The notes under the pieces are model-generated. The model was given only the letters and a program-made list of their open reading frames with translations, did no database searches and was not told where the DNA came from. Position numbers and translations under genes: made by a program. From contig CAZTJO010000053.1 of NCBI GenBank assembly GCA_964614095.1, forward strand, positions 1 to 7,924: a stretch of DNA of 7,924 bases, read 5' to 3'. The stretch's first letter is position 1, and the number at the start of each line of letters is the position of its first letter. Positions 1 to 6,228 of this stretch are shown piece by piece. The DNA comes from CAZWKX01 sp964614095. Its GTDB lineage: Bacteria; Actinomycetota; Acidimicrobiia; Spongiisociales; UBA11373.

Positions 1-26
1 ACCAGGCGGTCGGCTAGAGACCGTTC

Positions 27-101
27 TGGAGCCGGAGCGGGGATTCGAACCCCGGGCCTGCTCATTACGAGTGAGCTGCTCTACCCCTGAGCTACTCCGG
101 C
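27..101 (-). tRNA. tRNA-Thr (anticodon CGU)
   Basis: Read on the minus strand, the segment folds into a complete 75-nt cloverleaf. It has a 7-bp acceptor stem (GCCGGAG with CTCCGGC), a 4-bp D stem (GCTC/GAGC), a 5-bp anticodon stem (GCTCA/TGAGC) with loop CTCGTAA, a 5-nt variable loop, and a 5-bp T stem (CGGGG/CCCCG) closing loop TTCGAAT. An encoded CCA follows a U discriminator base. The anticodon CGT (plus-strand 67-69) reads the threonine codon ACG. The G1-C72 and C2-G71 pairs and the G35/U36 anticodon bases agree with known threonyl-tRNA synthetase identity elements. The gene is divergent from the sigma-factor gene, with 72 nt between it and that gene's chosen ATG. No clear terminator is visible in the 26 nt left of it. 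Confidence 0.97.
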
Positions 102-111
102 GCGGTTGCGC

Positions 112-141
112 ATGGTACCGGGCGCGCTTCGACGTTGGTAA
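112..141 (-). promoter_or_regulatory. Possible sigma70-type promoter for tRNA-Thr
   Basis: On the minus strand a TTACCA hexamer (136-141, 4/6 to the TTGACA consensus) is followed after 18 nt by TACCAT (112-117, 4/6 to TATAAT, keeping TA and the final T). The -10 ends about 10 nt before the first base of the mature tRNA, leaving room for a short 5' leader. The arrangement is plausible, but the motif is weak and found by eye only. It lies in the divergent region shared with sigR, so the two genes' control sites must be compact or overlap. Confidence 0.35.
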
Positions 142-173
142 CCTGCCCGCGGTCGCCGGGTACGGGGAGCAAG

Positions 174-737
174 ATGGCCGACCAGGCAACATTCGAAGAT
201 GATGTGATGCCGATCGTGCCGAAGTTGTATTCGGCGGCGCTGCGTATGACGCGCAACCCGGCCGATGCCGAGGACGTGCTGCAGGAGGCCCTCTTGAAGG
301 CGTTCCGCGGGTATCACACTTTCAAGAAAGGCACCAACCTGCGGGCCTGGCTCTACCGGATTCTCACCAACACCTACATCAACAAGTACCGTCGGGAGAG
401 CCGCCGGCCCGCCGAGGTGGAGCTGGACGAGATCGAGGATCTCTACCTGTACCGGCGTGTCGGCGTCGGCGCCGTCGGCGGCGCCTCGCGTAGCGCCGAG
501 GAAGAGGCTCTGGAACAGTTTGTCGACGAGGACGTGAAGCAGGCCGTCGAGGCGCTGCCGGACAACTATCGCATCCCGGTTCTGCTCGCCGACGTCGAGG
601 GCTTCTCGTACAAGGAGATCGCCAAGATCATGGATGTACCCATCGGCACCGTGATGTCGCGGCTCCATCGGGGAAGAAAGGCGCTGCAGCAGGCGTTGTG
701 GAGAGTTGCCGAAGACAGAGGAATCGCCAGCCCATGA
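174..737 (+). CDS. sigR: SigR/SigH-family redox-stress RNA polymerase sigma factor
   Basis: The 187-residue product is a group 4 (ECF) sigma factor. It would direct RNA polymerase to thiol/disulfide-stress genes while free of its anti-sigma partner. Sigma region 2 spans about residues 17-77, with the family-typical MTRNPADAEDVLQEA segment near 25 and GTNLRAWLYRILTNTYIN near 53-70. Sigma region 4 spans about 120-172, with helix-turn-helix FSYKEIAKIMDVPIGTV followed by MSRLHRGRKAL. These blocks closely match Streptomyces SigR as I know it. The Gly/Val/Ala linker (residues 96-104) is unusual. I chose ATG 174 because GGGGAG (164-169) precedes it and the protein then begins like the family. The frame is open back to a TTG at 135, so an N-terminally longer form cannot be excluded. 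The stop overlaps the anti-sigma start as ATGA, which implies translational coupling. No SigR-type promoter (GGAAT, about 18 nt, GTT) is visible upstream. Confidence 0.95.
   Translation: MADQATFEDDVMPIVPKLYSAALRMTRNPADAEDVLQEALLKAFRGYHTFKKGTNLRAWLYRILTNTYINKYRRESRRPAEVELDEIEDLYLYRRVGVGAVGGASRSAEEEALEQFVDEDVKQAVEALPDNYRIPVLLADVEGFSYKEIAKIMDVPIGTVMSRLHRGRKALQQALWRVAEDRGIASP
459..485 (+). repeat. GTCGGC-type short tandem repeat in the sigR linker
   Basis: The bases read GTCGGC, GTCGGC, GCC, GTCGGC, GGC, GCC. This is a degenerate in-frame hexamer repeat encoding V-G-V-G-A-V-G-G-A (residues 96-104) between sigma regions 2 and 4. It probably arose by slippage in GC-rich DNA and lies in a flexible linker where length change is tolerated. 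Confidence 0.5.
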
Positions 738-985
738 GCAGGTACTGCCAGAAGGCGCACCAGCAGCTGTACCTGTACTTGGACGGCGAGATCACCTGGG
801 TTCGTCGTATGCGCATTCGTTGGCACCTGCACCGCTGTTCCAGCTGCGATCACGGCTATGCCTTCGAGCACGGCCTCAAGGAGAAGGTGCGGCGGAGTTG
901 CTCCGAGGAGCTGCCGCTCGACGTTCACGACCGGCTGAGAGCCCTTCTCAGGCAGGAGTTCGGAGGCGCCGCGGGCGGGGAGTAA
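734..985 (+). CDS. rsrA: RsrA-like zinc-binding anti-sigma factor (ZAS family)
   Basis: The 83-residue protein should bind the adjacent sigma factor in the reduced cytoplasm and release it when its thiols oxidise. The ZAS signature HxxxCxxC is present as H31-LHR-C35-SS-C38, with a further cysteine, C5, 26 residues before the histidine. These spacings match Streptomyces RsrA C11, H37, C41 and C44 with a constant offset of six. C56 falls at the position of RsrA C62, while the neighbouring C61 position is Ser55. Only four cysteines remain (C5, C35, C38, C56). The LYLYLDGEI segment (12-20) matches the family's LYEFLDREM. ATG 734 overlaps the sigR TGA (ATGA) and gives the family start. An upstream in-frame ATG at 698 would add 12 residues inside sigR and is unlikely. 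The region before the CxxC is strongly basic (WVRRMRIRWHLHR), unlike the more acidic Streptomyces protein. Confidence 0.92.
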   Translation: MSRYCQKAHQQLYLYLDGEITWVRRMRIRWHLHRCSSCDHGYAFEHGLKEKVRRSCSEELPLDVHDRLRALLRQEFGGAAGGE

Positions 986-1020
986 GGTGCGCGAATACAC
1001 CTGCCGATAAAGAGTGGAGC

Positions 1021-1212
1021 ATGTCCGAGATCCTCAGAGGCAACCGAGTCAAGGGAAAGCCGCGTGCGCCCAAGGTGAACGAAGAGCACCGTATGTGTGC
1101 TCACGCCGGCTGCCCGACCCAGCTTTCCCGTTACAACAAGAGGGAGTTCTGCTACGCCCACGCTCCCACCCGGTTCCCTCGGCTGCGCGGCCGCATCGTT
1201 CCCGAATCCTGA
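1021..1212 (+). CDS. Small basic Cys/His protein, probable zinc-binding, function unknown
   Basis: This 63-residue protein was not assigned to a named family. Its N-terminal 24 residues are rich in Arg and Lys and probably disordered. They are followed by C26-x4-C31-x12-C44-x2-H47, a ligand set typical of a small zinc ribbon or treble-clef-like knuckle. The sequence between is CPTQLSRYNKREFCYAH, and the tail is basic (RFPRLRGR). ATG 1021 is the only reasonable start: GGAG (1016-1019) lies just 1 nt before it, and the upstream in-frame codons have no ATG, GTG or TTG nearby. Only 35 nt separate it from the anti-sigma gene on the same strand, so it is probably the third gene of the sigR operon. 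A nucleic-acid-binding or thiol-sensing role is possible but is inference. The short ribosome-binding spacing suggests low or coupled translation. Confidence 0.75.
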   Translation: MSEILRGNRVKGKPRAPKVNEEHRMCAHAGCPTQLSRYNKREFCYAHAPTRFPRLRGRIVPES

Positions 1213-1265
1213 GGGATAGTCGGCGCTGAGGCCGTTTCCGCAGGCTTCGCCTCGGCCCTATCCTT
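1212..1265 (+). terminator. Two-part stem-loop, probable terminator of the sigR operon
   Basis: Starting at the last base of the small Cys/His gene, AGGGATAG (1212-1219) pairs with CTATCCTT (1258-1265), with one G-U pair. Inside it GCTGAGGC (1225-1232) pairs with GCCTCGGC (1249-1256), also with one G-U. The two 8-bp stems are separated by a 5-nt bulge on one side and 1 nt on the other, with a 16-nt apical loop. There is no real U tract, as is common for terminators in GC-rich actinobacteria. Its place between two transcription units favours termination. A structured leader for the next gene is the alternative. Confidence 0.55.
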
Positions 1266-1298
1266 GATGGTCGTGATCCGACAGCCCCTCACCGTCCG

Positions 1299-2333
1299 GT
1301 GAGTTCCATTCACTGGCCCTTGGCCTCCCGCGTGGCGGGACGTATGGCGGGGAGGCATCCGTTGGAGGACACCTATCACCAGGTGCTCTTTGCTCGCCAG
1401 GCTCCCGATCTGGTGGCGCGTGCCGCAGAGCTTGCTGCGGCCGAGACCGGGCTCGAGTGGCGGGGCGATCCGGAAGTCGCCGTGGTCACGCGGCGGAAAT
1501 GGGCTGAGGCCAATATCCGGGCGTTTGGTGAGCTTCTCGGTCCTGCCGAGGCCAAGCTTGCCTCTCAGGGCAGCGGCCTGGGGAGGAGGCTTGCCGGCCG
1601 TTTGGTGGGAGCCGAGCTGGGTGCTCTGGTCGGTGTGCTGTCACGGCGTGTGCTCGGCCAGTACGAGCTGGTTGTGCCGCGCGCCGACGGCGAAACCGGC
1701 GACATCGTCATGTTTGTGGGTGCCAATGTGATGATGCTGGAGCGCACCCACGAGCTGCGACCGTCCGAGTTCCGGTTCTGGGTGGCTCTTCATGAATGTA
1801 CCCATCGTCTCCAATTCACCGGCGTGCCCTGGCTGCGGGAGTACTTCTTTGGGCTGGTCTCAGGTCTCATCGACGCGTCGGTACCGGAGCCGGATCGAAT
1901 CAAGCGTGTCGCCGGCGAGCTGCGCAAGGCGGCCCGGCACGGACGCCCGGTCATGGACGAAGCCGGGATCATGGGCCTACTGGCCACGCCTGATCAGCGT
2001 CGGATCATCGACAAGGTGCAGGCGCTCATGTCGCTGCTGGAAGGGCACGGCCACGTGGTCATGGACCGCATTGGGGCCAGGGAGCTGGTCAGTCAGCATC
2101 GTATGTCACGCATCCTCAAGTCGCGCCGAAAGGATCCCCGCATGGCGGCGTTCCTGCGCGTGAGCGGTCTGGAGATGAAGATGAAGCAGTACGAGCTCGG
2201 CGAGCGTTTTATCGATGCGGTTGAACGTCACGCTGGGTTCCGGGCACTCGACCGGGTCTGGGAAGGGCCGGAACAGTTGCCCACTCTCGAGGAGATCAGG
2301 AAGCCGCAGTTATGGCTGGAACGGGTGGCCTGA
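1299..2333 (+). CDS. Zincin_2-family zinc metalloprotease-like protein (F420-biosynthesis-associated type)
   Basis: The 344-residue protein resembles the actinobacterial zinc-dependent metalloprotease family often annotated as 'coenzyme F420 biosynthesis-associated'. The experimental role of that family is, to my knowledge, unclear. The motif HECTH (165-169) in WVALHECTHRLQF supplies two His ligands and the catalytic Glu. E248 in LLEGHGHVVMD is the likely third ligand, and the family-typical GVPWLR follows at 175-180. LGQYELVVPR (119-128) matches the conserved segment before the active site. No signal peptide is evident; a hydrophobic stretch near 103-114 is short. GTG 1299 is the first start in the frame and gives the usual opening (HWPLASRVAGRMAG), but no clear Shine-Dalgarno precedes it, so a leaderless transcript is possible. 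The end overlaps tilS by 22 nt. This gene beside tilS and hpt is a recurrent actinobacterial order. Confidence 0.85.
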   Translation: MSSIHWPLASRVAGRMAGRHPLEDTYHQVLFARQAPDLVARAAELAAAETGLEWRGDPEVAVVTRRKWAEANIRAFGELLGPAEAKLASQGSGLGRRLAGRLVGAELGALVGVLSRRVLGQYELVVPRADGETGDIVMFVGANVMMLERTHELRPSEFRFWVALHECTHRLQFTGVPWLREYFFGLVSGLIDASVPEPDRIKRVAGELRKAARHGRPVMDEAGIMGLLATPDQRRIIDKVQALMSLLEGHGHVVMDRIGARELVSQHRMSRILKSRRKDPRMAAFLRVSGLEMKMKQYELGERFIDAVERHAGFRALDRVWEGPEQLPTLEEIRKPQLWLERVA

Positions 2334-3622
2334 CGGCGTTGCAGCGCTCCGTTCTGGAGCGTGTCGCCCCGCGTTTGCCGTCTCAATCTCTTGTTGTCGC
2401 TCTCAGCGGAGGGGCCGACAGCGCCGTCTGCGCTTGGTCGGCCGTTGCCGCCGGGCGATCGGTGCGGGCGGTGACCGTCGATCACGGCCTGCCCGTCTCT
2501 GGGCCTCTTGTAGAGGCAGCAAGGAACGTGGCGGCGGCCCTGGGAATTGAGCATCGGGTGGTGGCGGCGCCGTCGGACGACGATTCCGAGGCCGGTTTGC
2601 GGGCGGCCCGCTATCTGGCTCTGGAGGCGGAGGCCGCCCCCGGTGAGGTGCTGCTGAGCGGCCACACCTCCGACGATCAGGCCGAGACGGTGCTGGGCAA
2701 TCTCGTGCGTGGGTCCGGCGGCTCCGGACTTGCTGGTATCCCGGTAGAGCGTGCACCCTGGCTGCGCCCTCAGCTCGAGGTGAGCCGCGCCGAGATTCGG
2801 CAAGTGGCCGCCGAACTGGGCCTTCCCTTCGCCGACGATCCTTCGAACCTCGATGTCTCGCTGCGCCGCAACGAACTGCGGCACGAAGTGATTCCTCTGT
2901 TGGAGGAGCGTTTTGGCCCATCGGTGAGGGAGAGGCTGGCCCGGGCCGGCGCCTTTCTCGCTGCCGACGACGCCGAGCTGGAGCGCCGTGCCCTCGGCGT
3001 GCCACTGCGGATGGGCGACGACGGGGTGAGGGTGCCTGCAGCGTCACTTGTCACTCTGCCGCTGCCGGTGGCGGCACGGGTGGCGCGCCGGGCGCTGCGC
3101 GCCGTTCTCAGCCCATACCCGGGGGGCCGGCGTGACGTCGAGTCGGTGCTCGACGTGGCCGCCGGTGCCGCGGAGCGTCTGTCGGTGAGCGGTGACAACA
3201 TTGCTGCTCGAGAGGGTCCGTGGGTGGCGATCTATCGTGCCGGCGATCCGGAGCCTCTCGATGCCCTAACCCTTCCCGTTCCCGGCTCGGCCCGGTTCGG
3301 CGCCTGGCTGGTCGAAGCCACTCCGCTCCCTGGCTCTCCGGTGCCTGCGCTGCTGGGCCGGCGTTTTGCCCTCGTTACGCCTGGAGGCGGTCCCTTGACA
3401 CTGCGGGCGGCTGGGGCCGGTGACACGGTGGCCATGACCGAGGGCTCAAAGGACGTGGCTGAGGCGCTGCGGGAGGCGGGTGTGCCCCCCCGGCTGCGCC
3501 GCCGCTGGCCCGTTGTCGAGCGGGATGGGAAGATCATCTGGCTGGTGTCGGTTCGAGCGGCCGCGGACGCGGCCCCCCGGAAAGCGGATACGCTCCTGCT
3601 GACGGCGAGGGAGGTCGGGTGA
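2312..3622 (+). CDS. tilS: tRNA(Ile)-lysidine synthetase
   Basis: The 436-residue cytoplasmic enzyme uses ATP and lysine to convert C34 of tRNA-Ile2 (anticodon CAU) to lysidine, switching it from Met to Ile decoding. The N-terminal PP-loop ATPase shows SGGADS (32-37), VTVDHGLP (54-61), GHTSDDQAET (117-126) and ADDPSN (174-179), followed by RRNELRHEVIPLL (185-197). The C-terminal TilS substrate-binding domain runs from about 362 (LTLRAAGAGD) to 415, with GVPPRLRRRWPVV at 390-402. Its length fits full two-domain TilS proteins. ATG 2312 lies inside the end of the metalloprotease gene and is preceded by AGGAAG (2298-2303) at 8 nt. The stop overlaps the hpt start as GTGA. The start and stop overlaps make co-translation with both neighbours likely. 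Confidence 0.95.
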   Translation: MAGTGGLTALQRSVLERVAPRLPSQSLVVALSGGADSAVCAWSAVAAGRSVRAVTVDHGLPVSGPLVEAARNVAAALGIEHRVVAAPSDDDSEAGLRAARYLALEAEAAPGEVLLSGHTSDDQAETVLGNLVRGSGGSGLAGIPVERAPWLRPQLEVSRAEIRQVAAELGLPFADDPSNLDVSLRRNELRHEVIPLLEERFGPSVRERLARAGAFLAADDAELERRALGVPLRMGDDGVRVPAASLVTLPLPVAARVARRALRAVLSPYPGGRRDVESVLDVAAGAAERLSVSGDNIAAREGPWVAIYRAGDPEPLDALTLPVPGSARFGAWLVEATPLPGSPVPALLGRRFALVTPGGGPLTLRAAGAGDTVAMTEGSKDVAEALREAGVPPRLRRRWPVVERDGKIIWLVSVRAAADAAPRKADTLLLTAREVG

Positions 3623-4158
3623 AGATCGGCAAGGTGCTGCTGGCGGCAGAGGAGATCGATGGGCGTCTTGCCGAGATGGGCGCCGAGATCAGCCGCGACT
3701 ATGCCGGCAAGGACCTCTTCCTCGTCGCCGTGCTCAAGGGTGCCTTTATGGTCATGGCCGATCTATGCCGGCACATTCAGCTTCCCATCGACATGGACTT
3801 CATGGCGGTGTCCTCCTACGGAGCAGCCACACGGACGTCCGGGGTGGTTCGTATCCTCAAGGATCTCGATCACGAGATTGCCGACCGCCACGTGCTCATC
3901 GTCGAGGACATCATCGATTCCGGCCTCACACTGCGCTATTTGCAGCGCAACCTGGAGGTGCGGAAGCCGGCGTCACTCGAGATCGCCGCTCTCCTGGTGA
4001 AGAGCGGGATGCAGCAGGTGCCGGTCGAGTGCCGATACGTGGGTTTTGAGATCCCGCCCGACTTCGTGATCGGATACGGCCTCGACTACCTGGGGCAGTA
4101 CCGGAACCTGCCCTACGTGGCTGTGATGGAAGAGGACGACGAGCCCGAGCACGGCTAA
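3619..4158 (+). CDS. hpt: Hypoxanthine(-guanine) phosphoribosyltransferase
   Basis: The 179-residue enzyme transfers the phosphoribosyl group of PRPP to hypoxanthine, and usually guanine, for purine salvage. The PRPP-binding loop reads VLIVEDIIDSGLTL (92-105), with acidic pair E96/D97 and the probable catalytic base D100. VLKGAF (38-43) is the conserved pyrophosphate-binding loop, SSYG (65-68) the flexible loop, and FVIGYGLDYLGQYRNLPYVAV (149-169) the purine-binding end. The length is typical. GTG 3619 overlaps the tilS TGA by 4 nt and is preceded by GAGGGAGG (3607-3614). The tilS-hpt pair preceding ftsH is conserved widely in bacteria. The C-terminus ends in an acidic tail (EEDDEPEHG). Confidence 0.96.
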   Translation: MKIGKVLLAAEEIDGRLAEMGAEISRDYAGKDLFLVAVLKGAFMVMADLCRHIQLPIDMDFMAVSSYGAATRTSGVVRILKDLDHEIADRHVLIVEDIIDSGLTLRYLQRNLEVRKPASLEIAALLVKSGMQQVPVECRYVGFEIPPDFVIGYGLDYLGQYRNLPYVAVMEEDDEPEHG

Positions 4159-4205
4159 GGAGGCCGCCTAGAGTCTCCGATGAGTCTGCCAAGCATGTCG
4201 TGGCC

Positions 4206-4234
4206 TCGGCATACCCTGAGGACGCGAATACCAT
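4206..4234 (+). promoter_or_regulatory. Possible sigma70-type promoter for ftsH
   Basis: The 118-nt gap between hpt and ftsH is the largest non-coding stretch in the window. It holds TCGGCA (4206-4211, 4/6 to TTGACA), a 17-nt spacer, and TACCAT (4229-4234, 4/6 to TATAAT, the same hexamer as the putative tRNA -10). Transcription would start near 4241, leaving about a 36-nt leader. The -35 overlaps a small hairpin, CCTCGG/CTGAGG (4204-4221, 6-nt loop), which could instead be a weak terminator for the upstream operon. No other signal is seen in the gap. Confidence 0.35.
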
Positions 4235-4276
4235 GATCGTGTAGCCAAGCGGCGTCTGCCCAAACCGAGGAGGACC

Positions 4277-6187
4277 GTGAGTCGCACTGCTCGCAGCGTG
4301 ATCATCTACGTCTTGGTGGCTTCCGCCGTCTTTTGGACGGTTAACAGCTTTGTCCTGAGCCCCACCGCCCCGAAAGATTGGCGGCTTGATGAGTTCGAGA
4401 CGTCGGTGGCATCCGGTGCGGTGGAGTCGGTGACCATCAGGCAGGAGTCGAACGTCGTCGAGGGCACGACGTACGAGGGCGAGAACTTCAAGACCTCGTA
4501 CCCGGACGGCTACGAAGAGGCTCTCACCGCTCTGCTCGTCGGTTCCGGAGTCGACGTGAAGGTCGACGCCGAGAATCCATCGGCGCTGGAGTGGATCTTG
4601 GGATTCCTGCCCTACGTGCTGATTTTTGGCGTCTTCATCTTCCTCCTCATGCGGCTCCAGGGCGGGGGCAATCGGGTCATGTCGTTCGGCAAGTCGCGGG
4701 CGAAGCAGGTGAGTCGCGACCAGCCCAAGGTGACTTTCAAGGACGTGGCCGGCATCGAGGAGGCCGTCGAGGAGCTGCAGGAGATCAAGGAGTTCCTCGC
4801 TCGGCCCCAGAAATTCCGCGCCATGGGGGCGAAGATCCCCAGGGGCGTGCTGCTCTACGGCCCGCCGGGGACCGGCAAGACGTTGCTGGCGCGGGCCGTT
4901 GCCGGCGAGGCCGGGGTTCCGTTCTTCTCCATCTCCGGCTCGGATTTTGTCGAGATGTTTGTTGGCGTCGGCGCCAGCCGGGTACGCGACCTGTTCGAGC
5001 AGGCCAAAGCGCAGGCGCCGGCCATCGTGTTTATGGACGAGATCGACGCGGTGGGCCGGCATCGGGGCGCCGGCTTGGGTGGCGGCCACGACGAACGCGA
5101 GCAGACGCTCAACCAGCTGCTGGTCGAGATGGACGGTTTCGACGTGAAGACCGGGGTCATTCTGATTGCCGCCACCAACCGCCCCGACATCCTCGACCCG
5201 GCGCTGCTGCGCCCGGGGCGTTTCGACCGCCAGATCGTGGTCGATCTTCCCGACATTCGAGGCCGCCTCGCCATTTTGAACGTGCATGCCAAAGGGAAAC
5301 CCCTGGCCAAGGAGGTCGACCTGGAGGTGCTCGCCCGCCAGACACCCGGCTTCACCGGGGCCGACCTGGCCAACACCATCAACGAGGCCGCCCTGCTCGC
5401 CGCTCGGTTCGACAAGGACGAGATCGGCCAAGAAGAGCTTCAGGAGGCGGTAGACCGGGTGATCGCCGGCCCGGAGCGCCGCAGCCGCATTATCTCGGAC
5501 GAAGAGAAGGTCATCACCGCCTACCACGAGGGCGGCCACGCTCTTGTCGGCTTCGCTCTCCCCGCAGCTGACCCCATCCACAAGGTCACGATTATTCCTC
5601 GGGGCCGGGCCGGCGGCTACACCCTGTCCCTGCCCACTGAGGACAAGCACTATCTGCGCCGCAGCGAGCTGGTGGACAAACTGGCGATGATGCTCGGCGG
5701 CCGCACCGCCGAGGAGCTGGTCTTCACCGACCCGTCCACCGGTGCCTCCAACGACATCGAGAAGGCGACCGAGCTGGCCAGACGGATGGTCATGGAGTAC
5801 GGCATGAGCGAGCGCCTCGGTCCCATGAAGTACGGCCAGCCTGAGGGCCAGGTCTTCCTCGGCCGCGACTACGTACGCCATCAGGACTACTCCGATGAGG
5901 TGGCATCGCTTATCGATGAGGAAGTGCGCAAGCTGATCACGCGGGCTCACGAAGAGGCACGCGCCATTCTCTCCACCCACAAGCAGGCACTAGATCGTCT
6001 TGCCGATGCCCTGCTCGAGCGGGAAACGCTCGATGCAGGTGAGGTGAAGGAGATCCTGCACGACGTGCCCAAGTGGGAACACGCCGCTAACGGGGCCATG
6101 CGTATTCAGGCGCCCAACGGCGAGCTTGCCGCCGACGGCATCGCCGCGCTCCATCCCAGTACGGACGAAGGGCCCGGCGGCCCCTGA
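4277..6187 (+). CDS. ftsH: ATP-dependent zinc metalloprotease FtsH
   Basis: The 636-residue membrane-anchored AAA+ protease forms hexamers that extract and degrade membrane and unstable cytoplasmic proteins. Transmembrane helix 1 covers about residues 7-27 and helix 2 about 105-126, with a short extracytoplasmic domain between. The AAA module has Walker A GPPGTGKT (195-202), pore loop MFVG (227-230), Walker B VFMDEID (251-257), and the second region of homology IAATNRPDILDP with arginines R312 and R315. The peptidase has HEGGH (417-421) and probable third zinc ligand D493 in ASNDIEKAT. All key residues are present, so it should be active. GTG 4277 follows a strong AGGAGG (4268-4273) at only 3 nt; a second GTG at codon 7 would still keep helix 1. 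The last 30 residues are Gly/Pro/Ala-rich and poorly conserved. It likely heads the transcript that continues into folP. Confidence 0.97.
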   Translation: MSRTARSVIIYVLVASAVFWTVNSFVLSPTAPKDWRLDEFETSVASGAVESVTIRQESNVVEGTTYEGENFKTSYPDGYEEALTALLVGSGVDVKVDAENPSALEWILGFLPYVLIFGVFIFLLMRLQGGGNRVMSFGKSRAKQVSRDQPKVTFKDVAGIEEAVEELQEIKEFLARPQKFRAMGAKIPRGVLLYGPPGTGKTLLARAVAGEAGVPFFSISGSDFVEMFVGVGASRVRDLFEQAKAQAPAIVFMDEIDAVGRHRGAGLGGGHDEREQTLNQLLVEMDGFDVKTGVILIAATNRPDILDPALLRPGRFDRQIVVDLPDIRGRLAILNVHAKGKPLAKEVDLEVLARQTPGFTGADLANTINEAALLAARFDKDEIGQEELQEAVDRVIAGPERRSRIISDEEKVITAYHEGGHALVGFALPAADPIHKVTIIPRGRAGGYTLSLPTEDKHYLRRSELVDKLAMMLGGRTAEELVFTDPSTGASNDIEKATELARRMVMEYGMSERLGPMKYGQPEGQVFLGRDYVRHQDYSDEVASLIDEEVRKLITRAHEEARAILSTHKQALDRLADALLERETLDAGEVKEILHDVPKWEHAANGAMRIQAPNGELAADGIAALHPSTDEGPGGP

Positions 6188-6228
6188 GCGTCGACTTTCC
6201 TCCGGTCCGGCCCCCCGCCGTCTGGCGG

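Noticed and set aside
720..744. GGAAT at 720-724 as a SigR -35 element inside the sigR end
   Set aside because: The expected GTT at the right distance is GTA, and the site lies in the coding overlap with rsrA. It is most likely chance.
706..1020. Longer version of the small Cys/His gene starting inside sigR
   Set aside because: It would overlap sigR and all of rsrA out of frame. The section before ATG 1021 reads as low-quality Arg/Ala/Pro sequence.
2228..3201. Several minus-strand open frames of 140-220 codons across tilS
   Set aside because: They are shadows of tilS codon bias. The translations are Arg/Pro/Ser-rich with no recognisable motifs.
4159..4205. TAGAGT (4169-4174) and other TAnnnT hexamers as ftsH promoter elements
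   Set aside because: No acceptable -35 lies at 16-18 nt. The pair at 4206-4234 fits better.
3926..5980. A 684-codon open frame on the minus strand across hpt and ftsH
   Set aside because: It is antisense to two clearly functional genes, its product resembles no known protein, and long antisense frames are expected in GC-rich coding DNA.
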